From contig CM074193.1 in the NCBI GenBank assembly GCA_037179385.1, forward strand, positions 45,413,082 to 45,477,081: DNA of 64,000 nt. Reading direction: 5' to 3'. The notes under the pieces are model-generated. The model was given only the letters and a program-made list of their open reading frames with translations. It was not told the origin of the DNA and did no database searches. Below, piece after piece: positions 1 through 12,500 of this stretch; position 1 is the stretch's first letter; the number at the start of each line of letters is the position of its first letter. The DNA comes from Holothuria scabra. Its lineage: Eukaryota; Echinodermata; Holothuroidea; Aspidochirotida; Holothuriidae. The translations under genes were made by a program, and so were the position numbers.

Positions 1-261
1 GACATAACACATGACCCAAATCATTGCCTTTGACCTCATACTCTCTAAATTTTCAACTGAAAATACAAATATAATGTTACCATGCAATCTCTCAGTGTAT
101 CTGTCTACTGAATGGACAACTTTACACCTTGAAGAAATTCCAAGGACAGACTGGCCAACACTTAAGTTCCATCTTTCATCCACCTTTCCCTTTAGTCCTT
201 GATCCCACTCCTCCCCCCCTTCCAAGGAATAAGCAGATCCTTCTATTAAAGTAGTACTTAC
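1..261 (-). other. Start of intron after dystrophin exon 14
   Basis: Intron sequence begins with gtaagt at 261-256 and runs off the window. I see no repeat or further exon here. Confidence 0.85.
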
Positions 262-503
262 CCGACACTGCTCCAGCATTTGTTCAATTTCATGTACATC
301 TTTGTCAGGTGGCTTCTGCTCCCCTAGCCAAGCCTCAACTCCACTAAGAACCTCTTTAAGCCTCCTCATTTCATCAAGAAATTGTTTATGTACAGTAGCT
401 TGATGTAATTTTCTTTTCCTCTCCTCCAAGAGTACTGTGACCCCCTCCCATCTTTCTCTAAACTTCTCTAAGGTATCTTTGATAGTTAAAGGAGACTCTC
501 CTC
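262..503 (-). CDS. DMD: Dystrophin exon 14 of window: R4 helix C and R5 start
   Basis: This exon is 242 nt, phase 1 in and phase 0 out, with acceptor taactag and donor gtaagt. It encodes [16 protein letters not shown], the helix C with conserved tryptophan (human LNSRWIEFCQLLSER), then a new helix [18 protein letters not shown], ending EQMLEQCR at the start of R5. The other two frames of the exon carry stops. The coding sequence continues beyond the left window edge. Confidence 0.93.
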
Positions 504-3500
504 CTAGTTAAAAGAAAGAAATAGAGAAATTAAGAAAGTAAAAATATGTGACTTGAATAAAACCAGGTGCTCTAGCACTATCAACACAAGGTTGGCTAGA
601 CAGTTGCCAGTTTGCAAAATGTAAATATGCCATCATTTGTTGATGTAAAGGGCATCACAAGTTTTTTTAACACAAAATGGGACCCAAATTCCTGGAAACA
701 ACAAATCCCATTTCTTGTTATTATTATTTACTTTTCCCACTCATTACCCCAAGCTACATGTTTGCTTTATAGGCAGGATTGTCACAATGCCAAGCGGCAC
801 TAAGTGGTGCTATCTGCCAATGAAAATCTCCACCGGTACTCCCCACTGGTTTCAACATCACTGCCCGGCACAAATTTCTTTTCCTAACTACAATTCTTAG
901 ATTTCTTTAGGATTGCATGTTTTTTATAAGCACTCTCCAACCTGCAAAAAATTTTTCAAAAAGGAAAACCACCCCCTCTCCTTAGACCACTCCGCTAGAA
1001 TGGTGATCAAAAATTACCCGCCTCTCAAAACGGTCTGGTGACAACCCTGTAAGCAAAAGCAAAGAAACCCGTAATTGGCTACTTCTCTTTGATTAACATC
1101 AAGTTCAAAGAATGTTTAACAGCTTGTATTATGCAGAATCTTTTTCATGTTTTTAGATCACACTAGTTGCAACTTTTTATACTCACAAGGATATAAACTT
1201 TAAGCAGTAAAGTAGGCTTGCATCTGCATGAGGGTAGGGCAGGTAGGGGTGAGGGGGGAGGGAGCTGACTTAGTTGGGAGAACTGAAGCTGTCTGGGATG
1301 AGGTTAGCCCTAAGTATACTTGATTAGGTCCCACTCAATCAGGTAGAAATCAGTAAAGCAGTCATTTTTACTGGAAATATGATTTTAAACCTCACTTTAC
1401 TACCTTTTGGTTTAATCTAGTGGTGTCAACAACCATTTTCCAGTTTAATAGGGGCAGTAGATTGTTTGCCATACTCCACCAATTTGCAGAGCATCTCTTA
1501 CAACAGTAGTATGTTCTGCTTTTAAAGTACTGTTTGGAGTACTCTCCAAGAGTTATGCGGAAAATGTGTCAATAAGCTTTGGGATGACCACGGTTTATGG
1601 ATACAAAAGATAAGATGCTAACAAAAGAGTTTGGTTGCAGTCAGTTGGCAGCTGAATTCTCTTGAAGTTTTTCTAAAAGAGAGAAAACCTCATGAAAAGG
1701 TAGGCTGTGGGGTAGAAATTTTAAGGGGTGAAAACTACCTTGCCCCAACTTTGGCACCAGCCCACTTTCCCACAGCTGTAAGCTAATGACCAATCTAAGA
1801 TGCAATGCAAACATAAGAACTACTCATGGTGTAACACCTCATACATATAAGTATTGATTAAAGTTACCCAAGTCTGAAATAGTTAAAAATAACTATTACA
1901 AAGCACAAGAAAGAAATTCAGACAGTCTGACTTCCATCTTCATCGGACATTCTGGAACTGAGGTATACAACGTTGGAGATTATTCACTCAATTCAAAATG
2001 GCGGATGGAGCAATAATTTTCGATGTCATTGTTGTACTAATCAAATTACAATCTTTGTATTTCTTTGTTTTTCTGAAAGTTACTGCACCTTGCACCAAAA
2101 TAATCTTACTGTAAAGGAGTGACTTGACTAAACAAGTCCTCTCTGTACAACATGCAATGCAAGCAAACAGGAAGTGTTTAATGTCATTTAAGCATTTTTT
2201 TATTTCAAAGGGAAACAAAGGAGGTAATGTGAGTTGTACAACAAGAAAATTAAAAATTATTACACAATGGACTATTTTGATGTAGTTAGCATGGCTGGAA
2301 AAAAACAGCAATTTGGGAATGTCGTTGCAAGGAAATTTTGGTATTTGGAGGGAAATTTGACTACTTTTGTATGTAAACATGTGAAGTCTTTGGGAAATTT
2401 TGATTTGCTGGCAGGGAAATGAACATTTTTTCCAGCCCTGGTAGTTAGTTAGTTAGTTAGATAGGGTTTAATGACACATCAACACGAATGTGTTATATAG
2501 TGTCACCAAGTTAAATAAAGTAACAATGTTGGGGAAAAACTACCTAAAAAAGTAAAAAGGTAGAACAGGGAATAAATTTCTACTAAAAAGATAGCAAGGC
2601 AGGAGTCATGTCAGAAATTCCTAAAAAGTTTACTTTCTTTGAGGAAGCCAAGAATAAGGGATGAGTCTGTTTGTTCAAACAAGGTTTTCAGGTCTGGTAT
2701 GGTGTAGTATTTCTGGTGAATATGGGAGTATACATAGCAGTCAACAAGAATGTGACTGATGGTGACAGCACAGTCACAAGGTATACGGTATGGTCTTTCA
2801 TCTCAGTGAATATTTTGATGTAAATTAAATAAATTTCAACATCTCAACAATGGGAGAGGCTATGACAATGGAAGAGGCTATGACAATGGGAGTTGAACAA
2901 AATAGATTCAGATTGCAACCTCTACTGCATATATTTTTAATTCTTCACTTGAGGTGTACTTTAAAAACCTTATTCTCAAACTTCAATGCACTTTCCAGAT
3001 ATTGCTGTGCTATGAGAGTAACCTGTCTATAGCATCCTTGACTCCAATTTAGATGTGTAATCACCGCAATCCAACACCAACCCATTGAAAACATCTCACT
3101 AAACAGGATACTCATGAATATTTTATTTTCCACTTAGGAAAAAGTGCTGTTGCATTTTGTAAAAGCAAACATCCCTGCATATACAGCACCTATTTGCAAG
3201 ACAAGTTTTCCAAGGCTTGAAAGTAAGAATGCATGAAATTCAGTTTTCCTAGTTGTTCCTTGACATTAAAGGGAAAGTGCTGTCACTACAACTTGGATAT
3301 CTGTAGCAGACTATCTTGTTTCATTCAATGGCTCTCTAGAATCATGGGACAATAGATTTCCATCTTAATTGTGAAATTTACAAGGAGTAATTGCTTAGTT
3401 TACCTTCAATTTTCAATATCTAAGTCTAAAATTTCACGAATAATACTTGGAAGAGAAATAAGAAGAAACCTGTGACATCTAACTGTTGTTTCAAAGTTTC

Positions 3501-6500
3501 GGTCCACTGCTTCCATCCTTTCGAATGCACTAACCTTATATGTGCACTTTTTCAAGTGTGAGCCAGCAATTTCAAGCAAAACATTTCCAAGACATATATG
3601 TCATCAGATTTACTAAGAAAAGCTCTTAAAACACTTCTACGCAGTGAAGTTTGTCAGTTGAGTTTAATCTCAAGTCACGGCTTGGACGAGACATGACAGA
3701 AATGCCATTGATTTCTTTAGCTGAGAGGAACAAAGAAAAACAAACAGGAACACCAGACAGCAAGATGTTCTGCAAATTTATTCCAAGCTACCGTGTCAAG
3801 ACACAAATACGTAATCCAAGATATAAAACAAGCATGAGAAGGAGAAAATTCTTGAAGAACACCTGCCTTTGGCAGCAGTTTTGTAAAAGGAGTTGAAAAA
3901 GTAGATTCATTCCTAGTTGCAAAACTCTTTGTAATATTTTCAACTAAGTCATTTTTCTCAAGAAGATTTCTGCCCCCATCCCACTCCTTAAGTTGGTGCT
4001 TGGGCTGAAATATGTGCAGAAGCCCCCCCCCTCCCCTCCCCCTAACTATTTTGGGAGGATTCCACAAAGCAGCACAGTAATATCCCACAAACCAATATTT
4101 TCTTTGCAAGATGTGTTAACTGAGTGCAGGGATCACACAATCACCCACCTTGGTGCAAACACTGCCCCCTCCTCCCTAATGAAGGGAAAAGAATGTAACC
4201 TAAAACTTTTACCTTTCTGGGTGATATCGATCAGCTTATTTCCAAGCTCCGATACTGTTTTCACCCGATTAGTTCTTTCCTTAAGTCCATGGTCCAGAGT
4301 CTGCAAATAGAAACAAATATAACTTGAGTTACTAACGGACAACTGGTGACGCCTCTACTCTATCCGTAGATTCTTAAGAGGTGGCTTACAGCCATTTGCT
4401 GCCTGCAAAGGGGTTCTGAAAGTACCTATAAAGATTCATGGAGTCTAAAAATTTACATGCACATCATTTTACATGCATTAACATTCACATCATGTGACTC
4501 TTGTCATATACTTAAAGCATCTATTTGTTTTTAGTGCTTTCCTGAGAGTGTGTTTCTAGCCAAGCCATCAAGGGTTTTTCCTTTTCACGACTTTTTTTAC
4601 TTATATGATGCAACGAATGGTCTTTTTCACATGTACGACATATTGTTGTGCAAAGTAATAGTATATGAAATGAAAATAAAAAAAAAAAAAAAACTACAAA
4701 GATTCAGTCAGATCACTACATTTGTTATGACATAATAGCTCAAGTTAAAGTAGCCCTCAGCATTTACGATTAACGATGTCGGAGTCAAGCCTTTTGTCCA
4801 AAAACCAGGTGATAACTCACCTCCTCCATACGACACCCCCACCCCCACCAAACACACAGGAAGCCATATATCGTGAAATAGAAGACAAGACATGAAAAGC
4901 AAGAAAAAAAAGCATGATAGAACATTAAACCTCTTTCACAAGATTACCAAACAAATCCTACTTGCGTGAGCAAATTCCTGTATATGATCACCCCCTCCCC
5001 CCCCACTCCCCAAATTTAAGTCACCTGAATATTTTATTTTCTGTGCTGTTTCATTTTGCAAAACAGGGTTGGTTTTTGCCTGTAAATCTATTTCCAACAT
5101 TGATGCTTGAAAATTACCAGTGATATTTCTATGAAAATTTATACAAGGATGTAAGGAATATATCTGCTTCACTAGGGTTTGGCCGATAACCGGATCTGGA
5201 CGATGTTTACAACCATCCAAAAAGCATTGGCAATACAAAATTTAGCAAATTCTACTAACAGATGTTTCTGTAACACTGCTACTGCATTGACCAACCCTCT
5301 GTAACATGGATAACAAATTAATGGATAAAAAAGGTGAACAAGATGTAGCAGTATTACCTACTTATGACTTAGTAGCTTCAAGTGTTAATCAGACGCTTTT
5401 TTAACCTCCTATTGCCACTTAATCCTTTTCCCCCAAAGAATTCTAATTCTCCTAATTTACTTACTAAAGCCCCTCCCACAATTGTCTAAAACTCATCCTC
5501 ATCTACACACAACCTCAGTTTATTGATTCAGGGTGAGTATACAAGCACGCAATGTGCAAGGTGCAATCAAAACACACTCTGTACAGTACATACTGTTTAA
5601 TTTGAGTTACAGTACTCTGCATTTTTAGAATTTGCTGTCATTTGAAGAGCCGTGCCAGTTGAGAATTTCTGTGAACTATTACAAAAATTGTTGTTTTGGG
5701 TGAGAGTTGACTGCCTTTAAAAACAAACTTTGGCCTATTTTTAAAAATCCATAATGCCCTTTTAGATATGTAGGCATTTGAATTAGGGGTAGCTGTGGAA
5801 TGTTTGTCTGCACAGTAGCATTAATAGCAAATATATCAGATCAGATATTGGCCTATATTGTAACACAAACTATGACCATAGCACTGGTAGCAAAAAAACC
5901 ACATTAGCAGACCCTTAATACTTACGAACAACATGCATGTGGTCATCAATATTTAAGTGGCACAGAGAAATTCAAAACTTATAATAGTTTCTATGATTGA
6001 GATATTTTTGCAAAACGTTTTACATATGAAGACAATTCCTGACCTATTATTTCAATATTTCATACCAATGAACCTCACTGGTCACTTTACTAAGTTTTAA
6101 TGATGTATACAAAAAGGATTACACAGATTTTCAGCAATAAAAATACTCATTAATGAAATCACTTTAAATAGGTGTTATATATTGAGCAATCCAGTGAAAT
6201 AGGAACTAAATATTTGCACAGCTGGAATGTGACCTTGCCTTCCTAAAATCTGGAATCGTTTTTTTTAACTAATCGATGATCCTATCCTATGAGATTTTGC
6301 TGTTTACCGAATCTATAAATCAATACTTTTCACCATGAGAGATGGAGCACTGAAGCACTGCGCAGGCAAATATCACAGTTCATGCAGGACTAGGTTAGAA
6401 TCGCAGGAAATTGAAATGGAGATGTATGAACTGGTTTTTCAACTACACTCGCTGATACAGTTAGTTAAGTGGAGTTTTATGGCCCTGTTTCCAACCTACT

Positions 6501-9500
6501 GGTTCAAGTCAAGCCGGCCACTGCCTTTTTTCCAATTGTGGCTCACTGGCTTGTTTTCCCTACTCCATTGCTTATGTGGAGAATTACACACAATGGCAGT
6601 AGGTTCCATGTTTAGAGTTTTTGGTATGACTCTACCTGGGAATAGAACCCAGGCCTTCAGCGTGAGAGGCGGATGCCAGAAGGTCAAAGAGCCTATTGTA
6701 AAAGGGAAATGAAACCTCATCTTCATAGCACCATTATGATTAAGAAAGTTAAAAAATCAACATCTTTACATGAAAACTCTGTTCAAATACTGCGTATAAT
6801 TTATTACCATTGTGCAAACACCGCAAATAAGGACCCCAAAGTTTCAGTACGGGGAGAGAATATTCATCGAGAGCCCTGATGTCTTGAACTTGATGCCAAA
6901 AGAGGCTGATTACCATAAGAATGGCAGGAAACAATGGATGATAATGAGAAAAACAACAAAAATTTGTACAGGGATCCAAAATGTGCAATGTCTTTTGATA
7001 GGCAAAGTAGGAAAGAAGGGCAACCTCTATAAAAAGCTCCTTGGACCCACGGTGCTATTAAGAAGCTTGCAGGGACTTACTGCAGGTAGTATGGACTACA
7101 CATACAAGTAAGAGGCAAGGATAAGAGAAATAAAATACAATTAGCAATGCCACAATAACACCATTAGGGGTATGGCATTGCAAGGAAATGCTACAATCTT
7201 CAACAATAATGATGGGACAAAACAAGCAAACTAAGCAATGAGGAGATCCCTATCCCCCTCTGCCCCATTCAATGTTGCGGCATCCCAAGACATCCTGAAA
7301 CTTGATACAGGGAGCGGGGTTTGTCCCATATATTTTTTTCGAGGATTGTAGCAACACTCGCAACACACACAAATTGGTGCATAGCCTGAAAGTTCAATGA
7401 ACGTTTCAAATAAACTCCACTTTGACTGATATCCAAACAATACACTTTTGCTGTATTGGCCAAAATTGACTTGTACTTTTTTCAGTTGTGTTCCTAATTT
7501 TTGCAAGCTCACACACAGCGTAAGAGACGATGTTACCTCAAGGCCCATGCAATTTCGACCCAGTGCAGGTTACAGTACTATGGCTCAATCCTGGATGTGT
7601 TGTCACGGTTTATTTAAATTTTACAAGTGCTTAAAGTGAACTGAGTAAGGAGAATTGTTACAGTCAGGAAGATTCAACAGCCTCTAAACAGAGAATAGTT
7701 CAATTCTGGTATTAAGACAATTTTATTACGTTTAATCTGCTGAAGTGCTAGAATATAATTACAATTTGAGAATTTTTATTAAGGTTTTAATTTTGTGAAA
7801 CTCAATCTGCCTTACTGAGAGAATCTAATTACAATTTAGAATTTTAATTAAGTTTTTTTTTTTTGCAACACTTTATCTGCTTTTCTGCTAGAATATAATT
7901 ACAAATGAGAATTTCAATTACGGTTTTAATACACTTTCAAGCAGAGAGATTGCTGTTGTGTGAACAAGGTGACACTTTCTTTTCCCTTTTTCTCTTTTTC
8001 TTTACGTTTTTTTCTTCCATCCTGGTTTAGCTTTTATGTCTGCATACTCCCGAGATTACGTTCAGTTAATTTTAGGGTTTTATGCCTCAACTAACCAGAA
8101 TGCAAAACTGCATTGAGGTTTCGATGATACACAAACGTTCCGTTTCAAATAATCCCATCATGTACCATTATCTTCTCATTCAAATGTTATACTAACATGT
8201 TCAAAAAATAATTTTGTTTTCCCACATGACCTTTGTCCCCCCCACCAAAAATAGGGATCATCTTCTTACCATAAGCATTCACAAACCACACGTGAAATCT
8301 ATTTAAGTCTCCCACTTTAAGATGTGTTAACACCTATTAAACAAGGTTGTCATTCACATTTTGACCACCAGTGACCCTACAAATCCTTTAACCTCTACAC
8401 ATTGCAATTTCAAAAGGCTTCAAGCTGACTTCAAGAAATGAAAAATAGGAATCATGCAAACCTTCTTTAAAAGTGGACCCCCCTCATGCTAGGGCAACCC
8501 TAAAAAACCGTGGTACAATTAAGAAATGACATAATGATGGTTTTGATGGTTTTGTATAATTGCCTGCAAAAAGTCTTGAAAGTTCACAACACTGTAAACT
8601 AAGGACCCCCTCCCCATCCTTTCCAGCTGAAAGGTTTAATAATACTTTTAAGACTTTGATGAGGGTTAGATTTCAGTGCAGAGGTTTGAACCAACCCCAT
8701 AAATACTGCAGAGTCGAGACATTATTTTGCAATGACACTTTGTAACACTAATATATATGGGAGGACTTTTGAACAGCTTCTCATAACACTAATATATATG
8801 GGAGAATTTCGTAAGTTTTCCCCCGCTGCAGATACCACCCTGCTACCAAAATATGCTGCTGCATGCTTTATATCATGTTCTAGAACAAATAAAATATTGG
8901 TAGGAAAGCTTAATTTCCCACTAGGCTAGCCTAAGGATATTACACAGAAACATACATGTGTAGAATAGGTTCAAAATGTACATATATGCTATACATTAGG
9001 CAATGGCAAAAGTGCCAAGACATTAGACATGATGAAGAAAATTACATCACAGGGAAAAACTTTACACCTAAAGCTCACAAAAGTACTGCAGATTGTTGTA
9101 TAAGGGTTTTTTACCAATGCCTTTTAAATATTTTTTGATGTTCTTGGCCAAGTGGATTTTGTTGATCCTCTTCAGCACTCGATTCTGCTTTGTGAAAGAT
9201 GTAGCATCGGCTAGACCTAACTTAGGCCTACGTTAAGCCTAGGCAGGAAGTACAAGCCCACTTGCTCATTCGAACCATACAATTTTGGCCTAAACTTTTC
9301 AGTTTAGGGAGCTAGACACTTTGAGATTTCAACAAAAATCCTTAACATGTGAAAAGAGCAATTTTTGGAGGATATTCGTAACTGCGGAATTGAGGGTGAA
9401 AATGGTAATTATTCCACCTAAATCAAGATACTTGGCATCTCTGTAGGGACCATCTCCTAACTTTAACCCATTCACATTCCAAATATGGAACCTATCCAAG

Positions 9501-12500
9501 TTCCCTACCTTGTGATATTGTTGTCCCCCCGTTGACCCCAGATGACCTTTGACCTTTACCAAAACCAATAGAGACCATCCTCTGACTATAATGCATCCAC
9601 AAACCAAATATGAAATCTATTCAAGTTTCCTCCCTTGAGATATTGTGTTGACAAGATTTTCAGACTTTGACCCCCAGTGACCCCAGATGACCTATGACTG
9701 CCACCAAAAACAATAGAGACCATCTTCTGACCAAAACGCATCCACAAACCAAATATGGAATCTATCCAAGTTGCCTCCCTTCAGATATTGTATTGACAAG
9801 ATTTTCAGACTTTGACCCCTGGTGACCCCAGATGACCTTTGACCTCCACCAAAAACAATATGAACCATCTTCTGACCAAAACGCATCCACAAACCAAATA
9901 TGAAATCTATCCAAGTTTCCTCCCTTGAGATATTGTGTTGACAAGATTTTCAGACTTTGACCCCCAGTGACCCCAGATGACCTTTGACCTCCACCAAAAA
10001 CAATATGAACAATCTTCTGACCATAACACATCCACATACCAAATATGAAATCTATCCAAGTTTCCTATCTTGAAATATCGTGCTAATAAGATTTTCAGAC
10101 TTTGACCACTGGTTACCCCAGATGACCTTTGACCTCCACCAAAAACACCAGGGACCATCTTCTGACCATAACGCATCCACATACCAAATATGAAACCTAT
10201 CCAAGTTTCCTATCTTGAGATATTGTGCTAACAAGATTTTCAGACTTTGACCCCCGGTGACCCCAGATGACCTTTGACCTCCATCAAAAACAATAGGGAC
10301 CATCTTCTGACCATAATGCATTCACGTATCAAATATGAAATCTATACAAGTTTCATCCCTTGAGATATTGTGCGAACAAAGTTTTCAGAAAATGACCCCT
10401 GCTGACCCCAGATGACCTTTGACCTCCACCAAAAACAATAGGGACCATCTTCTGACCATAACACATCCACATACCAAATATGAAATCTATCCAAGTTCCC
10501 AATCTTGAAATATCGTGCTAATGAGATTTTCAGACTTTGACCCCCGGTGACCCCAGATGACCTTTGACCTCCATCAAAAACAATAGGGACCATCTTCTGA
10601 CCATAATGCATCCACATACCAAATATGAAATCTATACAAGTTTCCTATCTTGAGATATCGTGCTAACAAAGTTTTCAGAAATTGACCCCTGCTGACCCCA
10701 GATGACCTTTGACCTCCGCCAAAAACAATAGGGTTCTTTCTCTCAATATGGGGCATCCATGTATCAAGTTTGATAATTGTCAGACATTTCTATCTTGAGA
10801 TATCGTGCTAACAAGCAAAGTGTCACAAACACACACACATACACACGCACACATACACACACACACACACATACACACATACATACACACGCCATCATGA
10901 TTGCAAAGGTTTCTCTTATCATCGAAACCAAAAACCACTTGTTTAAGGTAGTTGTGTTCACACTCTTTTTCCAGTTATGAGAGACTGAATTGTTACTCCT
11001 TCTTTACTGCTTTTGCTGAGAATCACACACAACAGCATACTCCCCTTGGAGAAGTCATGACGTGCATGGTGTGATACATACTGACAAGGGTCAGAGGTGT
11101 CACAGAGAAATACAAAGAGTGAACAAGCAAACCAGGTTTTCTTTTCATGGTAGAGGGCACCATACCACTTTGACAAGGTTCATTTGAGGTTGAAATGTAG
11201 AAAATCTATTTCCTTTTCTATTAAACATCACAGTAAAATTTGAATGCCATTTTCTCCCAACTTTCATTTTTGCAGTCTCAACTTTTAACATAATGAAAGT
11301 AAAAATTTAGTTGAAATCACCAATTAAAGACAGAAAGCTTACAGAAAACATTTGTATTTGGTCATCCAAAGCAGGATCATCAGGTGTAGGCTCTCCCGAA
11401 GTAACAATAGTCTGTTTCGTATCTTCCATCCATGTTATCAAACTATCCAGCTCACCATCAAACTGCTTCTTGAGAGGTAAATCCTCCAACGGTCTTTTAG
11501 GAGATGGTGATGATTCCTCTATGTTCGTTACTTCTGCCATTAATGTCTGCTCAGATAAGCTCTTGGCAACCTACAAAAGATGGAAACCACACAAACACAT
11601 CAACTCAAAATATGTAAGCGTAAAACCTTCTGACCTTTTCACTACAAATGAAATAAGTACCCCTAAGTAATGAACAAGTTACATGTTAGTATGAAATACT
11701 GGACAAATGGGGCTTACAGTATACAGTGAATCTGAAAGAAATTTAGCATACAAGCAAATTTTCAAAACAGATTAAAAATATCATGCCAGTCTTAGCACTA
11801 GGCTGCAGAACTAAGGAGAGAAATTCACTCCTTCAAAAGACATTTAGGGATTTTTGTTTTTAAAAGAGATACAAAATGATTGCATTTGCAAATTTCATTC
11901 CTAGAAATGTTAACTTTTGTGGGATTTTTGGAGCTATGAGCTGAAACTGCACCTTATCCATGACCCTTGCGCCTGTTGGAGATTTATAATGTGATTCATC
12001 TCTACTAAGCAACAGATGAATCATTGGATTGTTAGTCCTATTCCATTCCTTATGAGGAACATCACACACAACAGCAGCAGGTTTCCTTTGGAAGTCTTTG
12101 ATATGACTAATCTTAGGAAATAACCCCAGGTAAAGTGCATAGCCTATGACCTTTGACAGGCCATGAACTCACTTTTGTACTGTATATAACAACACACCTA
12201 CAATAATTTACCCCTTAATAAATATAAGCTCCTTTGCCCTAAATTGTAGTGGTATGCACTTTGCAAATGAGCAAGTTTTCTGTCTAAACTTATGCAGTCC
12301 CCAAATACCCCATTCACAGACACCTTATAGGTCATGCTGACATCTGGAATTACCATCCTACTTCAAGTCATTGTGTGAATTACCAAAGTTACGACAATGA
12401 ATCACTGACTGTAAAATGAGAAAACGTCTGAAAGCACCTAAATGACATTTACAAGAAAGAACATTCTCAAAATTCACACATCTTTTTTTTAGATCAATTA

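Larger units (their letters stand above)
504..4212 (-). other. Dystrophin intron between exons 13 and 14
   Basis: This intron is 3.7 kb. It holds a short inverted-terminal element (2290-2440) directly followed by a LINE/SINE-type 3' end with a (TTAG)n tract (2442-2800). The rest is AT-rich DNA without recognised genes; a C-rich tract lies at 4023-4042. Confidence 0.85.
4301..11342 (-). other. Dystrophin intron between exons 12 and 13
   Basis: This intron is 7.0 kb. It contains an interspersed repeat at 5441-5720, a SINE at 6461-6690, a 70-bp triplicate at 7722-7935 and the 145-bp tandem array with CA tract and hairpin at 9440-10930. The remaining DNA is AT-rich. Open frames here are short and tied to the repeats. 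Confidence 0.85.

Noticed and set aside
6335..6712. 125-codon plus-strand frame as a gene
   Set aside because: Most of it is the SINE read backwards; similar frames ([30 protein letters not shown]) occur in every SINE copy.
9329..10756. Series of ~91-codon minus-strand frames with shared sequence, as a protein family
   Set aside because: They are shifted copies of the 145-bp tandem unit. The period is not a multiple of three and no frame continues through the array.
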